A stretch of DNA of 64,000 nucleotides from Enterococcus sp. 9E7_DIV0242 (GTDB taxonomy: Bacteria; Bacillota; Bacilli; Lactobacillales; Enterococcaceae): positions 124,001 through 188,000 of the forward strand of contig NZ_CP147247.1 in the NCBI RefSeq assembly GCF_002140975.2. The letters are read 5' to 3'. The notes under the pieces are model-generated. The model was not told where the DNA came from and did not search any database. It saw nothing but the letters and a program-made list of their open reading frames with translations. Shown piece after piece: positions 1 through 8,779 of the stretch; position 1 is the stretch's first letter, and every line of letters begins with the position of its first letter. The translations under genes were made by a program, and so were the position numbers.

Positions 1-2
1 TC

Positions 3-662
3 TTAGATGCGGCGGAGTGTGTGCCAACATTTGGTGTTTCTCCTGAAATGGTTCAGGGATTGATTGCCGGTGGTGAACAGGCGATGACACTTGCCGTTGA
101 AGGAGCAGAAGATTCTAAAGAATTAGGAAAACAGGATTTGATTGATCTGAACTTACAAGAGATTGATTTTGTTGTTGGGATTGCTGCGAGTGGTCGAACG
201 CCTTACGTTATTGGCGGTTTGGACTATGCACGAGAAATTGGCGCAGGAACAGCCTCTCTCTCTTGTAACAAACAGGCAGAAATTAGCCAACATGCTGATA
301 CAGCTATCGAAGTGGATGCTGGACCAGAATTTCTAACAGGATCGACACGATTGAAATCAGGGACAGCACAGAAGTTGATTTTGAACATGTTATCAACGAT
401 TTCCATGATCGGCATTGGTAAAGTCTATGGGAATCTGATGGTTGATGTAAAACCAACCAACGAAAAGCTGGTCGAGCGTTCAAAACGAATCATTATGGAA
501 GCAACAGCGTGCGACTATGAGACAGCAGTAGTCTACTTTGAAAAGGCCGAGGAAAACGTCAAGCTGGCAATTGTGATGCTTTTGACGAATTGCAGTAAAG
601 AAGAAGCAGAAGAAAAACTAATCAAGGGCAATCATTTTATTAAAAATACAATTTCTAATTAA
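3..662 (+). CDS. murQ: N-acetylmuramic acid 6-phosphate etherase MurQ, 5' truncated by the window edge
   Basis: The reading frame is open from the first bases, so only the C-terminal ~219 residues of this ~300-residue enzyme are present. MurQ cleaves the D-lactyl ether of MurNAc-6-phosphate to give GlcNAc-6-phosphate and lactate in the cytoplasm. The SIS domain is visible ([11 protein letters not shown]), followed by the family signature [18 protein letters not shown] and a helical C-terminal region. It ends 7 bp before the PTS gene with which it forms an operon, so substrate uptake and the first catabolic step are co-expressed. The internal GTG at 21 is not the start, because upstream codons continue the family alignment (LDAAEC). 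Confidence 0.93.
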   Translation, partial: LDAAECVPTFGVSPEMVQGLIAGGEQAMTLAVEGAEDSKELGKQDLIDLNLQEIDFVVGIAASGRTPYVIGGLDYAREIGAGTASLSCNKQAEISQHADTAIEVDAGPEFLTGSTRLKSGTAQKLILNMLSTISMIGIGKVYGNLMVDVKPTNEKLVERSKRIIMEATACDYETAVVYFEKAEENVKLAIVMLLTNCSKEEAEEKLIKGNHFIKNTISN

Positions 663-675
663 GGAGGAAATGATG

Positions 676-2121
676 ATGGCAGATGAAAAGATTCAACGTT
701 TGGCTAGGGAGATTTATAAAGAAGTTGGTGGGATGGAGAATGTAGAGAAGCTGCGCCATTGTATGACACGTGTTCGAATGGATGTCCGTGATTATGATAA
801 GGTCGATTTGGAGAAATTGAAAGCAATCAACGGCGTGATGGGCGTTGTGGAAGATGATACCTTACAAGTTGTGATTGGTCCTGGAACTGTAAATAAGGTT
901 GCACAGGAAATGGTTGATATGGCTGGGGTCAAGCTAGGGGAAGCTTTCCCAACTACTGAAAAAGACGTGTCAGTAGAAGGGAAAAGCGGCAAACAACTAG
1001 TAGAAGAAAAAGCCGCTCAGATGAAAGCAAATCAAAAAGAAAAGCATAAAAATAATTCACCATTTAAAGCAATTTTAAAATCAATTTCTAATATTTTTGT
1101 TCCGCTGATTCCGGCATTTGTTGGTGCAGGTATCATCGGAGGGATTGCTGCTGTTCTATCAAACTTGATCGTAGCCGGTAATATTGGTGCATCTTGGCAG
1201 CAATATGTTGATGTATTAAATATCATAAAAAACGGAATTTTTGCTTACCTTGCGTTATATACCGGGATCAATAGTGCCAGTGAATTTGGCGCAACACCTG
1301 CATTAGGTGGAATTATTGGTGGTGTGACGATGCTGACAGGAATGAATCCAGAAGCCCCGTTACCAAATCTTTTCACCGGTGGTAATTTATCTGCAGGACA
1401 AGGAGGGATCATCGGTGTGATTTTTGCTGTTTGGTTACTCTCTTTAGTAGAAAAGCAATTGCATAAAATGATTCCAGATTCTATTGATATCATTGTTACA
1501 CCGACGATTGCCTTGTTGGTTATTGGATTGGCAACGATCTTCCTGATCATGCCGATTGCCGGCGTGATTTCAAACAGCTTAGTTGGCGTGATTAACACAA
1601 TTCTTGAAAAAGGTGGTATAGTTGCCGGCTTCACATTGGGTTTGACTTTCTTGCCGATGGTCATGTTTGGCCTGCATCAAATCTTGACACCGATCCATAT
1701 GGAGATGATCGCTCAAACGGGTCAGACACTCCTGTTGCCGATTCTAGCTATGGCTGGTGCGGGTCAAGTTGGGGCAGCGCTTGCTTTATGGATTCGTTGT
1801 AAAAAGGATACGCAATTAATAGAAATGATCAAAGGAGCCTTACCAGTTGGTATCTTGGGTATTGGGGAGCCCTTGATTTATGGTGTTACGCTGCCTTTGG
1901 GACGTCCGTTCATTACAGCGTGTATTGGCGGCGGTATCGGGGGTGCAGTGATTGGTGCCTTCGGAAATGTTGGTGCAATTGCAATCGGACCAAGTGGGGC
2001 AGCGCTGATTCCGTTGATTGCGAATAACCAATGGTTAGCCTATGTATTAGGTCTATTGGCTGCATACGCAGGTGGATTTGTAGCAACTTTCTTCTTTGGT
2101 ATTCCGAAAGATATGAAATGA
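676..2121 (+). CDS. murP: PTS EIIBC component, MurNAc-type (MurP-like)
   Basis: This protein is expected to import and phosphorylate MurNAc (or a related amino sugar) to the 6-phosphate. An N-terminal EIIB domain carries the phospho-accepting Cys ([10 protein letters not shown], near residue 29). A Lys-rich linker follows, then a multi-spanning EIIC domain with the GIGEPLIYG substrate loop. There is no EIIA domain, so EIIA must come from elsewhere, as is known for MurP. Three in-frame ATGs occur at 670, 673 and 676. GGAGG at 663-667 gives the best spacing (8 nt) to 676, which I chose. MurNAc specificity is inferred from murQ upstream. Confidence 0.9.
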   Translation: MADEKIQRLAREIYKEVGGMENVEKLRHCMTRVRMDVRDYDKVDLEKLKAINGVMGVVEDDTLQVVIGPGTVNKVAQEMVDMAGVKLGEAFPTTEKDVSVEGKSGKQLVEEKAAQMKANQKEKHKNNSPFKAILKSISNIFVPLIPAFVGAGIIGGIAAVLSNLIVAGNIGASWQQYVDVLNIIKNGIFAYLALYTGINSASEFGATPALGGIIGGVTMLTGMNPEAPLPNLFTGGNLSAGQGGIIGVIFAVWLLSLVEKQLHKMIPDSIDIIVTPTIALLVIGLATIFLIMPIAGVISNSLVGVINTILEKGGIVAGFTLGLTFLPMVMFGLHQILTPIHMEMIAQTGQTLLLPILAMAGAGQVGAALALWIRCKKDTQLIEMIKGALPVGILGIGEPLIYGVTLPLGRPFITACIGGGIGGAVIGAFGNVGAIAIGPSGAALIPLIANNQWLAYVLGLLAAYAGGFVATFFFGIPKDMK

Positions 2122-2133
2122 TAATTAAAACAA

Positions 2134-2164
2134 AAAAAGACGAGAAAATTCTTGTCTTTTTTTG
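2134..2164 (+). terminator. Rho-independent terminator of the murQ-murP operon
   Basis: GACGAG and CTTGTC form a short stem (with one G-U pair) around AAAATT, flanked by an A-run and followed by TTTTTTT, 12 bp after the murP stop. Confidence 0.75.
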
Positions 2165-2197
2165 TCAGTCAAGAGGATATAAGTCCACATTTTGCGA

Positions 2198-2203
2198 TAT
2201 AAT
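2198..2203 (+). promoter_or_regulatory. Likely -10 box of the RpiR-type regulator gene
   Basis: A perfect TATAAT lies about 60 bp upstream of the start, after the murP terminator, so the regulator probably has its own promoter. No good -35 box is visible at 17 bp. Confidence 0.45.
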
Positions 2204-2261
2204 AGTGTCATGAAACTACGCAGAAAGAAACAATGTCGATTGGATAGGGAGAGTGATTGGG

Positions 2262-3113
2262 ATGCAGCAGAATATTATTTTAACCATTCAAGATCATCGG
2301 GAGCAGCTGCCGAAATCTGAACAAAAAATCGCTGATTACATCTTGGGAAATGCAAATGAAATCATTACGATGAGTGCACAAGAATTAGCTAAACGTGCTG
2401 GCTCAAGTCCAGCGGCAATCATTCGGTTTTGTCATTCTCTACAGGTAAATGGATTTACAGAACTGAAACTACTTATTTCGGCGAACCTCGGATCAGCTGT
2501 AGATACGGATATGCATACAGAGGTAGAAAAAGAAGAAACAGCAGAGGCTATCAAACAAAAGCTAAATGTTCGTTTTGTTCATGCTTTGGAGCGGACTGCG
2601 GATTTGCTGGATGAAAAGGATTTGGAAAGGATTTTACCAGAGCTTGAACGGGCAGAAATTATTTATGTGTATGGCTTAGGTGCCTCCTCGCTGGTTGCAC
2701 AGGATGTTTATCAAAAGTTTACGAGGTTAGGAAAAACTGTCTTTTATTCTTTAGACCATCATCTTTTAGCTTCAGCCTTGGGGACTGGAGAAAAGGAAAG
2801 CTTGTTTATCGGTATTTCCAATTCAGGAGAAACCTCAGAGCTGATTGCTCTGTTGGATATCGCAAAGGAGCGAGGTATTTATTCCATTGGTATCACTGAA
2901 AATTGTGATTCTAGGTTAGCGCAAAAAAGTGATCTCGTCCTTTTGACTGTGAAGGGAGAAGAAGCCCCTCTACGGAGTGCGGCAACTGTTTCTTTGATCT
3001 CACAGCTTTATATCGTAGATGTTTTGTTCTTCTATTATGCTTCGAATAATTACGATGAGACGTTGAAGAAAATCCAACAATCAAGAACAACTGTCGACTA
3101 TTTGAAGCAATAG
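2262..3113 (+). CDS. RpiR/MurR-family transcriptional regulator with SIS domain
   Basis: Protein of 283 residues with an N-terminal RpiR-type helix-turn-helix (about 1-75; SAQELAKRAGSSPAAIIRF) and a C-terminal sugar-isomerase (SIS) domain with the phosphosugar loop FIGISNSGETSELI. Family members sense phosphosugars. Next to murQ-murP, the expected ligand is MurNAc-6-phosphate and the expected target the murQP operon. This is an inference from context. Two starts are possible, GTG 2253 and ATG 2262. The purine-rich GGGAGAG at 2248-2254 is well placed only for ATG 2262. It has its own terminator-separated promoter. Confidence 0.9.
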   Translation: MQQNIILTIQDHREQLPKSEQKIADYILGNANEIITMSAQELAKRAGSSPAAIIRFCHSLQVNGFTELKLLISANLGSAVDTDMHTEVEKEETAEAIKQKLNVRFVHALERTADLLDEKDLERILPELERAEIIYVYGLGASSLVAQDVYQKFTRLGKTVFYSLDHHLLASALGTGEKESLFIGISNSGETSELIALLDIAKERGIYSIGITENCDSRLAQKSDLVLLTVKGEEAPLRSAATVSLISQLYIVDVLFFYYASNNYDETLKKIQQSRTTVDYLKQ

Positions 3114-3126
3114 GGCAGGGAAATAA

Positions 3127-3162
3127 AAAGGAACCCGTGTGAGATATTGATTGCACGGGTTC
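3127..3162. terminator. Shared terminator between rpiR-type gene and convergent phosphatase gene
   Basis: GAACCCGTG and CACGGGTTC form a perfect 9-bp stem. The minus-strand side is followed by CTTTTTATTT, so it is strongest as terminator of the leftward phosphatase gene. It also lies 17 bp after the rightward regulator stop. Confidence 0.8.
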
Positions 3163-3169
3163 GTATTGT

Positions 3170-3877
3170 CTATAAAAGATGTTGCTGTGTTTGATAGGAT
3201 TTACCTTTTTCTATATAATTCGTATCGTTCACTGTATCGATCGTAAATTCTCCGTGTTCATAAGTGACTGTCGTCACGCTACCGTTTATTAAATCAAACT
3301 GAACAGGGCGGCTCGCATCGATCAAGGAAAGGAAAAAGGCAATGGTGTAGCCATGAGAAACAATCAAAGTATTTCCGCCAGCATTCTGTTCACGTTTTTG
3401 AGCAATATCCTCAAACCCCGTCCACACACGTTCTTCAATTTGCTCATATGATTCGGCCCAGCCCGTTGTATCAGCAGCGAGAATCGCTTCTGCCAATTCT
3501 TTATAAGTGACTGAAACCTTTGAAATATCCTCTAAACTATCAACATTCAAGAGTCGCGCTAAAAGTGCCCAAAGTGTATTGTTGTAACCACCATCTAACG
3601 AACCAAAGCCCCATTCCCTAATCCGTTCATCCATTTCATAGGGGATCGTTTCTTTTTGTTCATGCTGCTGTAGGATGATCCTTGCTGTCTGGATCGCTCG
3701 TCCGCTGTAACTGGAATAAGCCTCTTCGAACGGAACTGACTGAAGTCCAACACCTAAATGCTGAATGACTTGTTTCCCTTCTGGTGTTAGAGGTGTATCT
3801 GACCATCCTTGTACTCTATCGATGGTATTAAACATTGTTTTTCCGTGGCGAACAAGATAAAGTTTTGTTTTTGTCAT
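3170..3877 (-). CDS. Histidine phosphatase family protein (phosphoglycerate mutase-like), copy 1
   Basis: Protein of 235 residues with the catalytic RHG motif near its N-terminus (LVRHGKTMFN, His11), a GRAIQTA arginine motif around residue 60 and the second catalytic His in VSHGYTIAF. These enzymes transfer phosphate through a phospho-His; many are small-metabolite phosphatases rather than glycolytic mutases, and the substrate here cannot be told. A GAGGTG ribosome binding site, 7 nt before MTKTKLYLV, decides the start over an upstream in-frame ATG at 3898. It is about half identical by eye to the next minus-strand gene, so the two arose by tandem duplication. Where the paralogue and most relatives have Asp before SGRA, this copy has Tyr57. 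Confidence 0.88.
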   Translation of the reverse strand: MTKTKLYLVRHGKTMFNTIDRVQGWSDTPLTPEGKQVIQHLGVGLQSVPFEEAYSSYSGRAIQTARIILQQHEQKETIPYEMDERIREWGFGSLDGGYNNTLWALLARLLNVDSLEDISKVSVTYKELAEAILAADTTGWAESYEQIEERVWTGFEDIAQKREQNAGGNTLIVSHGYTIAFFLSLIDASRPVQFDLINGSVTTVTYEHGEFTIDTVNDTNYIEKGKSYQTQQHLL

Positions 3878-4334
3878 TTTTCTACACCTCATTTTCATTT
3901 TTGATCAATCGGATCCATGCCCATTGACTTATCTAAAGAGAAGTCATGTGATGAACTATTCTTAGTAGGAGCTGATCGCTAACTATGATTTGCCAGAGCA
4001 AGTTAAAGCTTGAAACTGCTGATTACTTTTTCGTACACAGAATGTGAATAAATCGGTTTTCAGCATAGTTTTCACAACCTTTCCTTTAGAATGGTATTGA
4101 TTATACTGCCGAAAGGAGAAAGAAAACAAAAATTTGGATTTGGGTTTCTGAAAATTGCTAGCGTCATCCCTTTATTATAAAGTGATGAGTAAAATATTAA
4201 GAATTGGTAAAGCAGAAGCTGAGATAGTTTGGAAGGTGAAATGACTTCAGTTATTTCATAATTAAAGTTGGCAAAATAAAAAGGATTGCTTTCAAAAGAT
4301 AAGCAATCCATAGAGAAGTCTAGTGTGGAAACGT
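3878..4334. other. Spacer between the two phosphatase genes
   Basis: This is 457 bp without a convincing gene. It holds the terminator of the upstream minus-strand phosphatase at about 4273-4309 and presumably the promoter of copy 1, which I could not place. A 79-codon minus-strand frame (4072-4311) has no ribosome binding site and a low-complexity composition, and is not called. Confidence 0.6.
4273..4309 (-). terminator. Terminator of the phosphatase copy 2 operon
   Basis: GGATTGCTT and AAGCAATCC form a perfect 9-bp stem; on the minus strand it is followed by TTTTTATTTT. Confidence 0.85.
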
Positions 4335-5042
4335 TTAAAGAATACTTCTATACTCCAGTTCCTTTTTTCCTTCTTCGATATACTGAAGATCATTGATTTT
4401 GTCGATTGTAAATGTCCCGTTTTTATAAATGAGTGTTGTTACGCTGCCGTTATCAAGCCCCATTTGCATCGGTAATGTTTCGTCAATCAAAGAGAGCAGA
4501 AAAGAGATGGTCAATCCGTGCGAGACTGCCATGACATTTCCACCGCCAGCACGTTCGCGTTGGTGGGCCATATCCTCAAAGCCTGACCAGACGCGTTCTC
4601 TGATTGTTTCATAAGGCTCTGCCCAATCAGCCGTATCGGCTTCGATGATTGCATTTGCAAGGTCTCTATAGCTAATGGTTTTTGACATCATATCGTCGTA
4701 GTTATTGAAAGCCAAAATTCGAGGAACAACGCCCCATAATTCACCATCATATCCACCATCTAAGGAGCCGAAACACCATTCTCTGATGCGTTTATCTGTT
4801 CGATAAGGGATTTTATCTCCTTGATTATGTTCCTGCAAAACGATGCGAGCAGTCTGCATTGCTCGTCCACTGTCACTTGAATAGGCTTCTTCAAAAGGAA
4901 CGGCTTTTAATCCGACACCTAGTTGTTGAATAACGTTCTCGCCTTCTGTGGTCAAAGGAGTATCTGACCATCCTTGTGTTCGTCCAAGTGTATTGAACAT
5001 GGTTTTCCCATGTCGAATAATATAAAGCTTTGTTTCTGTCAT
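4335..5042 (-). CDS. Histidine phosphatase family protein (phosphoglycerate mutase-like), copy 2
   Basis: Protein of 235 residues, the paralogue of the gene 460 bp downstream. It has RHGKTMFN at the N-terminus, the canonical SSDSGRAMQTA motif and the second His in VSHGLTISF. The start at MTETK is set by a GAGGTG ribosome binding site 7 nt upstream; a longer frame to 5180 overlaps the upstream hydrolase gene and is not used. It is separated by only 22 bp from the metallo-hydrolase gene upstream, so the two are probably one transcript ending at the terminator near 4290. The substrate is unknown. Confidence 0.9.
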   Translation of the reverse strand: MTETKLYIIRHGKTMFNTLGRTQGWSDTPLTTEGENVIQQLGVGLKAVPFEEAYSSDSGRAMQTARIVLQEHNQGDKIPYRTDKRIREWCFGSLDGGYDGELWGVVPRILAFNNYDDMMSKTISYRDLANAIIEADTADWAEPYETIRERVWSGFEDMAHQRERAGGGNVMAVSHGLTISFLLSLIDETLPMQMGLDNGSVTTLIYKNGTFTIDKINDLQYIEEGKKELEYRSIL

Positions 5043-5064
5043 TCTTTTCACCTCAACTAATTTA

Positions 5065-5691
5065 TTATTGAAAGAAAGGGTTGGTCCTTTTTTCATGCTC
5101 AATGGTTGTCGCATCACCGTGTCCCGGATAAGCAGGAAATTCGTCTGGAAGAGTAAATAGGTAGGTTCGAATTCCATCAAGTAATTGCTCTAAGTTGCCG
5201 GTATAAAGATCGGTCCGTCCGACACTACCTTTGAAAAGGGCATCGCCCGTTACAACGAAATCATCAAAAATGAAGCTGACACTGCCAATTGAGTGGCCCG
5301 GGGTAGGGACAACAGTAAAAGACATGCCGCCAATTTCATAATCTTTCATTTCAAATTCGTATTCTGCCGGCTGTACAATAATGTTTGCCATATCATCATG
5401 ATGAGCAAGACCGGAGAGGTTCAACGTTGGATCGCCTAGCCATTCTTGTTCCAATGGACTCACATAGACTGGGATATCAAACTGTTTTCTCAAGCTCTCT
5501 ACAGCACCGATGTGGTCATAATGTGTATGTGTCAGAAGAATTGCTTCAGGCTTTCTACCGGTTTTTTCGATTTCATGAATCAATCGTTGGTCTTCCGCAC
5601 CTGGATCTACGATCAATAAGGATTTTTCATTAAATATCAGGTAACAGTTTTCTTGTATTGCTCCTGTTCTAAGTTGTTCAATTGTCAGCAT
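5065..5691 (-). CDS. Metallo-beta-lactamase-fold hydrolase, glyoxalase II-like (YqgX type)
   Basis: Protein of 208 residues with the binuclear-metal motif THTHYDHIGA (HxHxDH), then PTPGHSIGS, the bridging Asp in VVTGDALF, and a last His in YPGHGDATT. This pattern fits hydroxyacylglutathione hydrolase-like thioesterases of Firmicutes, whose natural substrates are often unknown. There is no signal peptide, so it is cytoplasmic. The ribosome binding site GGCGAGGT precedes the ATG. It leads a two-gene minus-strand unit with the phosphatase. Confidence 0.9.
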   Translation of the reverse strand: MLTIEQLRTGAIQENCYLIFNEKSLLIVDPGAEDQRLIHEIEKTGRKPEAILLTHTHYDHIGAVESLRKQFDIPVYVSPLEQEWLGDPTLNLSGLAHHDDMANIIVQPAEYEFEMKDYEIGGMSFTVVPTPGHSIGSVSFIFDDFVVTGDALFKGSVGRTDLYTGNLEQLLDGIRTYLFTLPDEFPAYPGHGDATTIEHEKRTNPFFQ

Positions 5692-5932
5692 AATTTTTTA
5701 TACCTCGCCTTCATTTTTTCACTGTCTAAACCGTATGCAATGCTACCTTTTTTAGATGCTCCTTCACTGAGAATAGAGAAATAGAGGAGCTGGGTTGCTC
5801 GTTTACAAGACAGGTTTTATACAACAATTATACATCACTTGAGTGGAGAGTCCAAAAAAGCAAGATGATTTTTTCGGGAGGATAGTTGCAGTTATGAGAT
5901 AAAAGGAAGTCAAAATTTCGTCAAAAACAATT

Positions 5933-5944
5933 TTCGTTCGGGTT
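5933..5944 (-). promoter_or_regulatory. PurBox-like motif upstream of guaC
   Basis: GTTCGG at 5936-5941 reads CCGAAC on the minus strand in an A/T-rich setting. It lies about 70 bp upstream of the guaC -35 box. PurR of Lactococcales and Bacillales binds paired CCGAAC-centred boxes. Only the core is matched here. Confidence 0.35.
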
Positions 5945-6011
5945 TTAGTGTGTGTCAATTAAGAATTTCTAAGGGAATATTCGAAATAACGCAAGTTTTA
6001 TTAAGTTCCTT

Positions 6012-6040
6012 TTGACATTTCCTGTAAAATGATGTAAATT
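6012..6040 (+). promoter_or_regulatory. guaC promoter
   Basis: TTGACA (6012-6017), a 17-bp spacer and TAAATT (6035-6040) form a near-consensus sigma-A promoter; transcription would start near 6047, giving a ~90-nt leader. Confidence 0.7.
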
Positions 6041-6054
6041 ATCATGGGCATGAA

Positions 6055-6067
6055 AATTCCGAACGTT
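6055..6067 (+). promoter_or_regulatory. PurBox-like motif in the guaC leader
   Basis: AATTCCGAACGTT has the CCGAAC core in AT-rich flanks. Its place just after the predicted start site would suit a repressor, or activation from a different promoter. The match is partial. Confidence 0.35.
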
Positions 6068-6135
6068 TTATTCTTTTGACGTTTGTTTTTTATGTGTTTT
6101 CCAAAATAATTTTAATTTGCTGGGAGATAGTGATT

Positions 6136-7113
6136 ATGAAAGTTTTTGATTATGAAGATGTACAGCTGATTCCGAATAAATGTATCGTTAACAGTCGCTC
6201 AGAATGTGACACGACTGTCCGTTTAGGTGCCCACGAGTTTAAAATGCCGGTTGTGCCTGCGAACATGCAGACGATTATCGATGAAACAATTGCAGAATTT
6301 TTAGCTGAAAACGGCTATTTTTACATCATGCATCGCTTTGATGAAGAAGCACGGATTCCCTTTATTAAGAGAATGAAGGAAAAAGGGTTGATTTCATCAA
6401 TCAGTGTTGGCGTGAAAGAAGGCGAATATGCTTTTGTGGAAGAGCTAGCAAAACAAAAGCTTATTCCTGATTATGTAACGATTGATATTGCACACGGGCA
6501 TTCTAATGCTGTGATCAACATGATTCAGCATCTGAAAAAATTCTTGCCGGAGACGTTTGTGATTGCAGGTAATGTTGGAACACCTGAAGCAGTGAGAGAA
6601 TTGGAAAACGCCGGAGCAGATGCAACAAAGGTTGGGATCGGCCCAGGGAAAGTCTGCATCACGAAAATCAAGACTGGATTTGGTACCGGCGGCTGGCAAT
6701 TAGCAGCGCTTCGTTGGTGTGCGAAAGCTGCTCGGAAACCAATTATTGCTGATGGCGGCATTCGAACACATGGCGATATTGCAAAATCTGTTCGTTTTGG
6801 GGCAACGATGGTTATGATCGGTTCGCTATTTGCCGGACATGAAGAATCACCAGGTGAAACAAAGGTAGAGAACGGTGTTGTATACAAAGAATACTTCGGC
6901 AGTGCTTCTGAATTCCAAAAAGGAGAGAAGAAGAATGTAGAAGGTAAAAAAATCTGGATCAGATATAAAGGGAAATTGTCTGACACGCTGATTGAAATGC
7001 AGCAGGATCTCCAATCGTCTATTTCTTATGCCGGTGGAAAAGATTTGGAGTCTGTTCGAAAAGTAGATTACGTAATTGTGAAAAACTCTATTTTTAATGG
7101 AGATACAATATAA
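6136..7113 (+). CDS. guaC: GMP reductase
   Basis: Protein of 325 residues, the usual length for the GuaC2 type. It converts GMP, with NADPH, to IMP and ammonia, returning guanine nucleotides to the purine pool. The IMPDH/GMPR TIM barrel shows the active-site loop with catalytic Cys ([15 protein letters not shown]), [16 protein letters not shown] for phosphate binding, and [12 protein letters not shown]. The start at ATG 6136 has GGGAG at 6122-6126; the frame extends upstream but lacks family similarity. It is monocistronic, with its own promoter and a downstream terminator. Confidence 0.96.
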   Translation: MKVFDYEDVQLIPNKCIVNSRSECDTTVRLGAHEFKMPVVPANMQTIIDETIAEFLAENGYFYIMHRFDEEARIPFIKRMKEKGLISSISVGVKEGEYAFVEELAKQKLIPDYVTIDIAHGHSNAVINMIQHLKKFLPETFVIAGNVGTPEAVRELENAGADATKVGIGPGKVCITKIKTGFGTGGWQLAALRWCAKAARKPIIADGGIRTHGDIAKSVRFGATMVMIGSLFAGHEESPGETKVENGVVYKEYFGSASEFQKGEKKNVEGKKIWIRYKGKLSDTLIEMQQDLQSSISYAGGKDLESVRKVDYVIVKNSIFNGDTI

Positions 7114-7158
7114 GAGTCAGTGAGGATACTCCTCAAAGCTAAATACATTTAAAAATAG

Positions 7159-7203
7159 TCGGATGAGAAAGAGTTAGTAATAACTTCTCATTCGATTTTT
7201 TTG
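7159..7203 (+). terminator. guaC terminator
   Basis: CGGATGAGAA pairs with TTCTCATTCG across an internal bulge, followed by ATTTTTTTG. Confidence 0.75.
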
Positions 7204-7220
7204 TATTTTTATTTTTTTAC

Positions 7221-7249
7221 TTTACCTGTCGTAGTAATCGTGCTATTAT
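7221..7249 (+). promoter_or_regulatory. Promoter of the padR operon
   Basis: TTTACC (7221-7226), a 17-bp spacer ending in TGC, and TATTAT (7244-7249), giving an extended -10. The -10 box sits inside the dyad described next. Confidence 0.6.
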
Positions 7250-7262
7250 AATTACAACGACA
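7227..7262. promoter_or_regulatory. Likely PadR operator dyad
   Basis: TGTCGTAGTAAT (7227-7238) and ATTACAACGACA (7251-7262) are inverted repeats matching at 11 of 12 positions with a 12-bp centre containing the -10 box. PadR proteins often repress their own promoters through such dyads; binding by this PadR is inferred. A further half-like GTAGTAC lies at 7267-7273. Confidence 0.6.
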
Positions 7263-7302
7263 GACGTAGTACGTTGGATGGAGTAATTTTGGAGGTGGTT
7301 GA

Positions 7303-7635
7303 ATGATTGGAAGCGATGCGATCCGCGGATACAATGACACGTTTATCCTGACCATTCTCTCTGAAGGTGATTCCTATGGTTATGAAGTCTCTAAAAGAAT
7401 ACGAGAGGTTTCGCAAGAGAATTATTCGATAAAGGAGACGACATTATATTCTGCATTTACACGTTTGGAAAAAAATGGCTTTATTGAATCTTATCCAGGG
7501 CAGGTCACTCACGGAAAGAAGAGAACCTACTATAAGATTACTGATACAGGGCGCAATTATTTACAGGAAAAGGTAGAGGAATGGCAGCTGACAAAACAAG
7601 TTGTGGGATGCTTTATCAAGGAGGAAGAAGAATGA
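7303..7635 (+). CDS. PadR-family transcriptional regulator
   Basis: Small winged-helix protein of 110 residues with the PadR pattern: GYNDTFILTILSEGDSYGYE, then SIKETTLYSAFTRLEKNGFI (recognition helix) and HGKKRTYYKITDTGRNYL (wing). GGAGGTGG precedes the ATG. Its stop overlaps the start of the downstream membrane-protein gene (ATGA), a common arrangement in which PadR controls a partner with a HAAS or permease-prefix domain. It is probably autoregulated through the dyad at its promoter. The effector is unknown. Confidence 0.93.
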   Translation: MIGSDAIRGYNDTFILTILSEGDSYGYEVSKRIREVSQENYSIKETTLYSAFTRLEKNGFIESYPGQVTHGKKRTYYKITDTGRNYLQEKVEEWQLTKQVVGCFIKEEEE

Positions 7636-8615
7636 AGACAATTCAAGACTATATAGAAAGCCTATTTTTGGGGATTCAGGAAACTCCTCAAATTCGGAAG
7701 TTGAAAGAAGATCTGTTAGCAGGAGCAGAAGATCGCTATGAAGATTTGAAAAGTGAAGGGAAATCAGAGAATGAAGCAATTGGTGCTGTGATTTCTGAAT
7801 TTGGTAATATCGATGAGCTATTAGAAGAAATGAATATGAAAAAAGAATACAGTGAAGAAATGGGCAGAGAAATCGACGAGATCATGGTTGATGAAGCAGA
7901 AACGTTTCTTAGAGTTCAGAAAAGAGGGGCATTTTTCATCTCAGTTGGTGTAGCAGCCATCATTCTTGGTGCGGCACTGATGTTTGGAGCACAAGCATTT
8001 TATGGGGAACAAATGGGTGAAGCGATCGGTTTGGTCTTTCTGTTGATAGGCGTCGCAATTGGGGTGCCGTTGTTTATCACTGCAGGAACAAGTATGTCGA
8101 ACAATCGTCAATCGCTGAATGATCGTTTGATTCCTGTTCAAGTCAAGAAAATGGTAGAGTTGAAAAAAGCAGAATTTCAACGTTCTTATGTTTTCAGTAT
8201 TTCAACAGGTGTTGTTTTCTGTATCATTGCAGCAGCTCCGCTGATTTTCTTTACAACCATAAATGATAGTGAGCGTTCTGAAATGCTCGGATTGGCACTT
8301 ACTTTGTTATTAACTTCTGCCGGTGTATTTCTATTCATTTATGCTGGTGTGATCATGGGTAGCTTTACGCAATTGCTGAAGCATAAATATTTTATCAGCG
8401 ATGAGGACAAGCTAGGCCCAAAGGCAAAAGCAGAAAAGAATAAAAAAAAACCCGTTTTTTGGCTAATTATTGAAAAAGTCTATTGGCCGATCGTCGTCGT
8501 TGTATTTCTTTCTCAAAGCTTCTTATTCGGTAATTGGGGAACCTCGTGGATCATTTTTCCGGTAGCTGGTATTTTGTTTGGGATTTTTGAAAGCATTTTT
8601 ACATCAAATGAATAG
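7632..8615 (+). CDS. Permease-prefix/HAAS-domain membrane protein, partner of PadR
   Basis: Protein of 327 residues with a cytoplasmic N-terminal helical prefix domain (about 1-85: MKTIQDYIESLFLG, IRKLKEDLLAGAEDRYEDL). It is followed by six predicted membrane segments in three pairs (about residues 97-155, 192-245 and 275-325). The start overlaps the padR stop by 4 bp, which fixes it; GGAGG lies at 7620-7624. HAAS-PadR pairs are known in Firmicutes, where the membrane protein is thought to relay an envelope signal to PadR. No enzymatic motif is seen. Confidence 0.8.
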   Translation: MKTIQDYIESLFLGIQETPQIRKLKEDLLAGAEDRYEDLKSEGKSENEAIGAVISEFGNIDELLEEMNMKKEYSEEMGREIDEIMVDEAETFLRVQKRGAFFISVGVAAIILGAALMFGAQAFYGEQMGEAIGLVFLLIGVAIGVPLFITAGTSMSNNRQSLNDRLIPVQVKKMVELKKAEFQRSYVFSISTGVVFCIIAAAPLIFFTTINDSERSEMLGLALTLLLTSAGVFLFIYAGVIMGSFTQLLKHKYFISDEDKLGPKAKAEKNKKKPVFWLIIEKVYWPIVVVVFLSQSFLFGNWGTSWIIFPVAGILFGIFESIFTSNE

Positions 8616-8618
8616 AAA

Positions 8619-8672
8619 AACACCTTGGAAGATGAGAAATTGTAGTTCTCTGATTCCAAGGTGTTCTTTTTT
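8619..8672 (+). terminator. Terminator of the padR operon
   Basis: AACACCTTGGAA and TTCCAAGGTGTT form a perfect 12-bp stem followed by CTTTTTT. Confidence 0.9.
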
Positions 8673-8779
8673 ATATTATAAGAGTATAAAAAGATAAAGG
8701 CAGGAAAGCCAATAGTTGCAGCCGTAAGCAAAATTCACTCGTTTATTGACAATCAAAATGAGCTCACTGCACTTTTTTA

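Larger units (their letters stand above)
5692..6135. other. Divergent spacer upstream of guaC
   Basis: This 444-bp region separates leftward and rightward transcription units. It holds the guaC promoter and two PurBox-like CCGAAC sequences, described separately. No gene or ribosome binding site for a small gene was recognised in the rest. Confidence 0.6.

Noticed and set aside
1245..1664. 139-codon minus-strand frame inside murP
   Set aside because: It is opposite strongly supported EIIC sequence and its composition mirrors the reverse of membrane-segment codons.
4072..4311. 79-codon minus-strand frame between the phosphatases
   Set aside because: No ribosome binding site, covers a terminator, low-complexity Phe/Leu/Ser composition.
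4326..4339. cre-like sequence TGGAAACGTTTAAA
   Set aside because: It overlaps the 3' end of a minus-strand gene and is not near any promoter, so CcpA control is not supported.
6525..6986. 153-codon minus-strand frame inside guaC
   Set aside because: It is antisense to catalytic core of GMP reductase, with no ribosome binding site.
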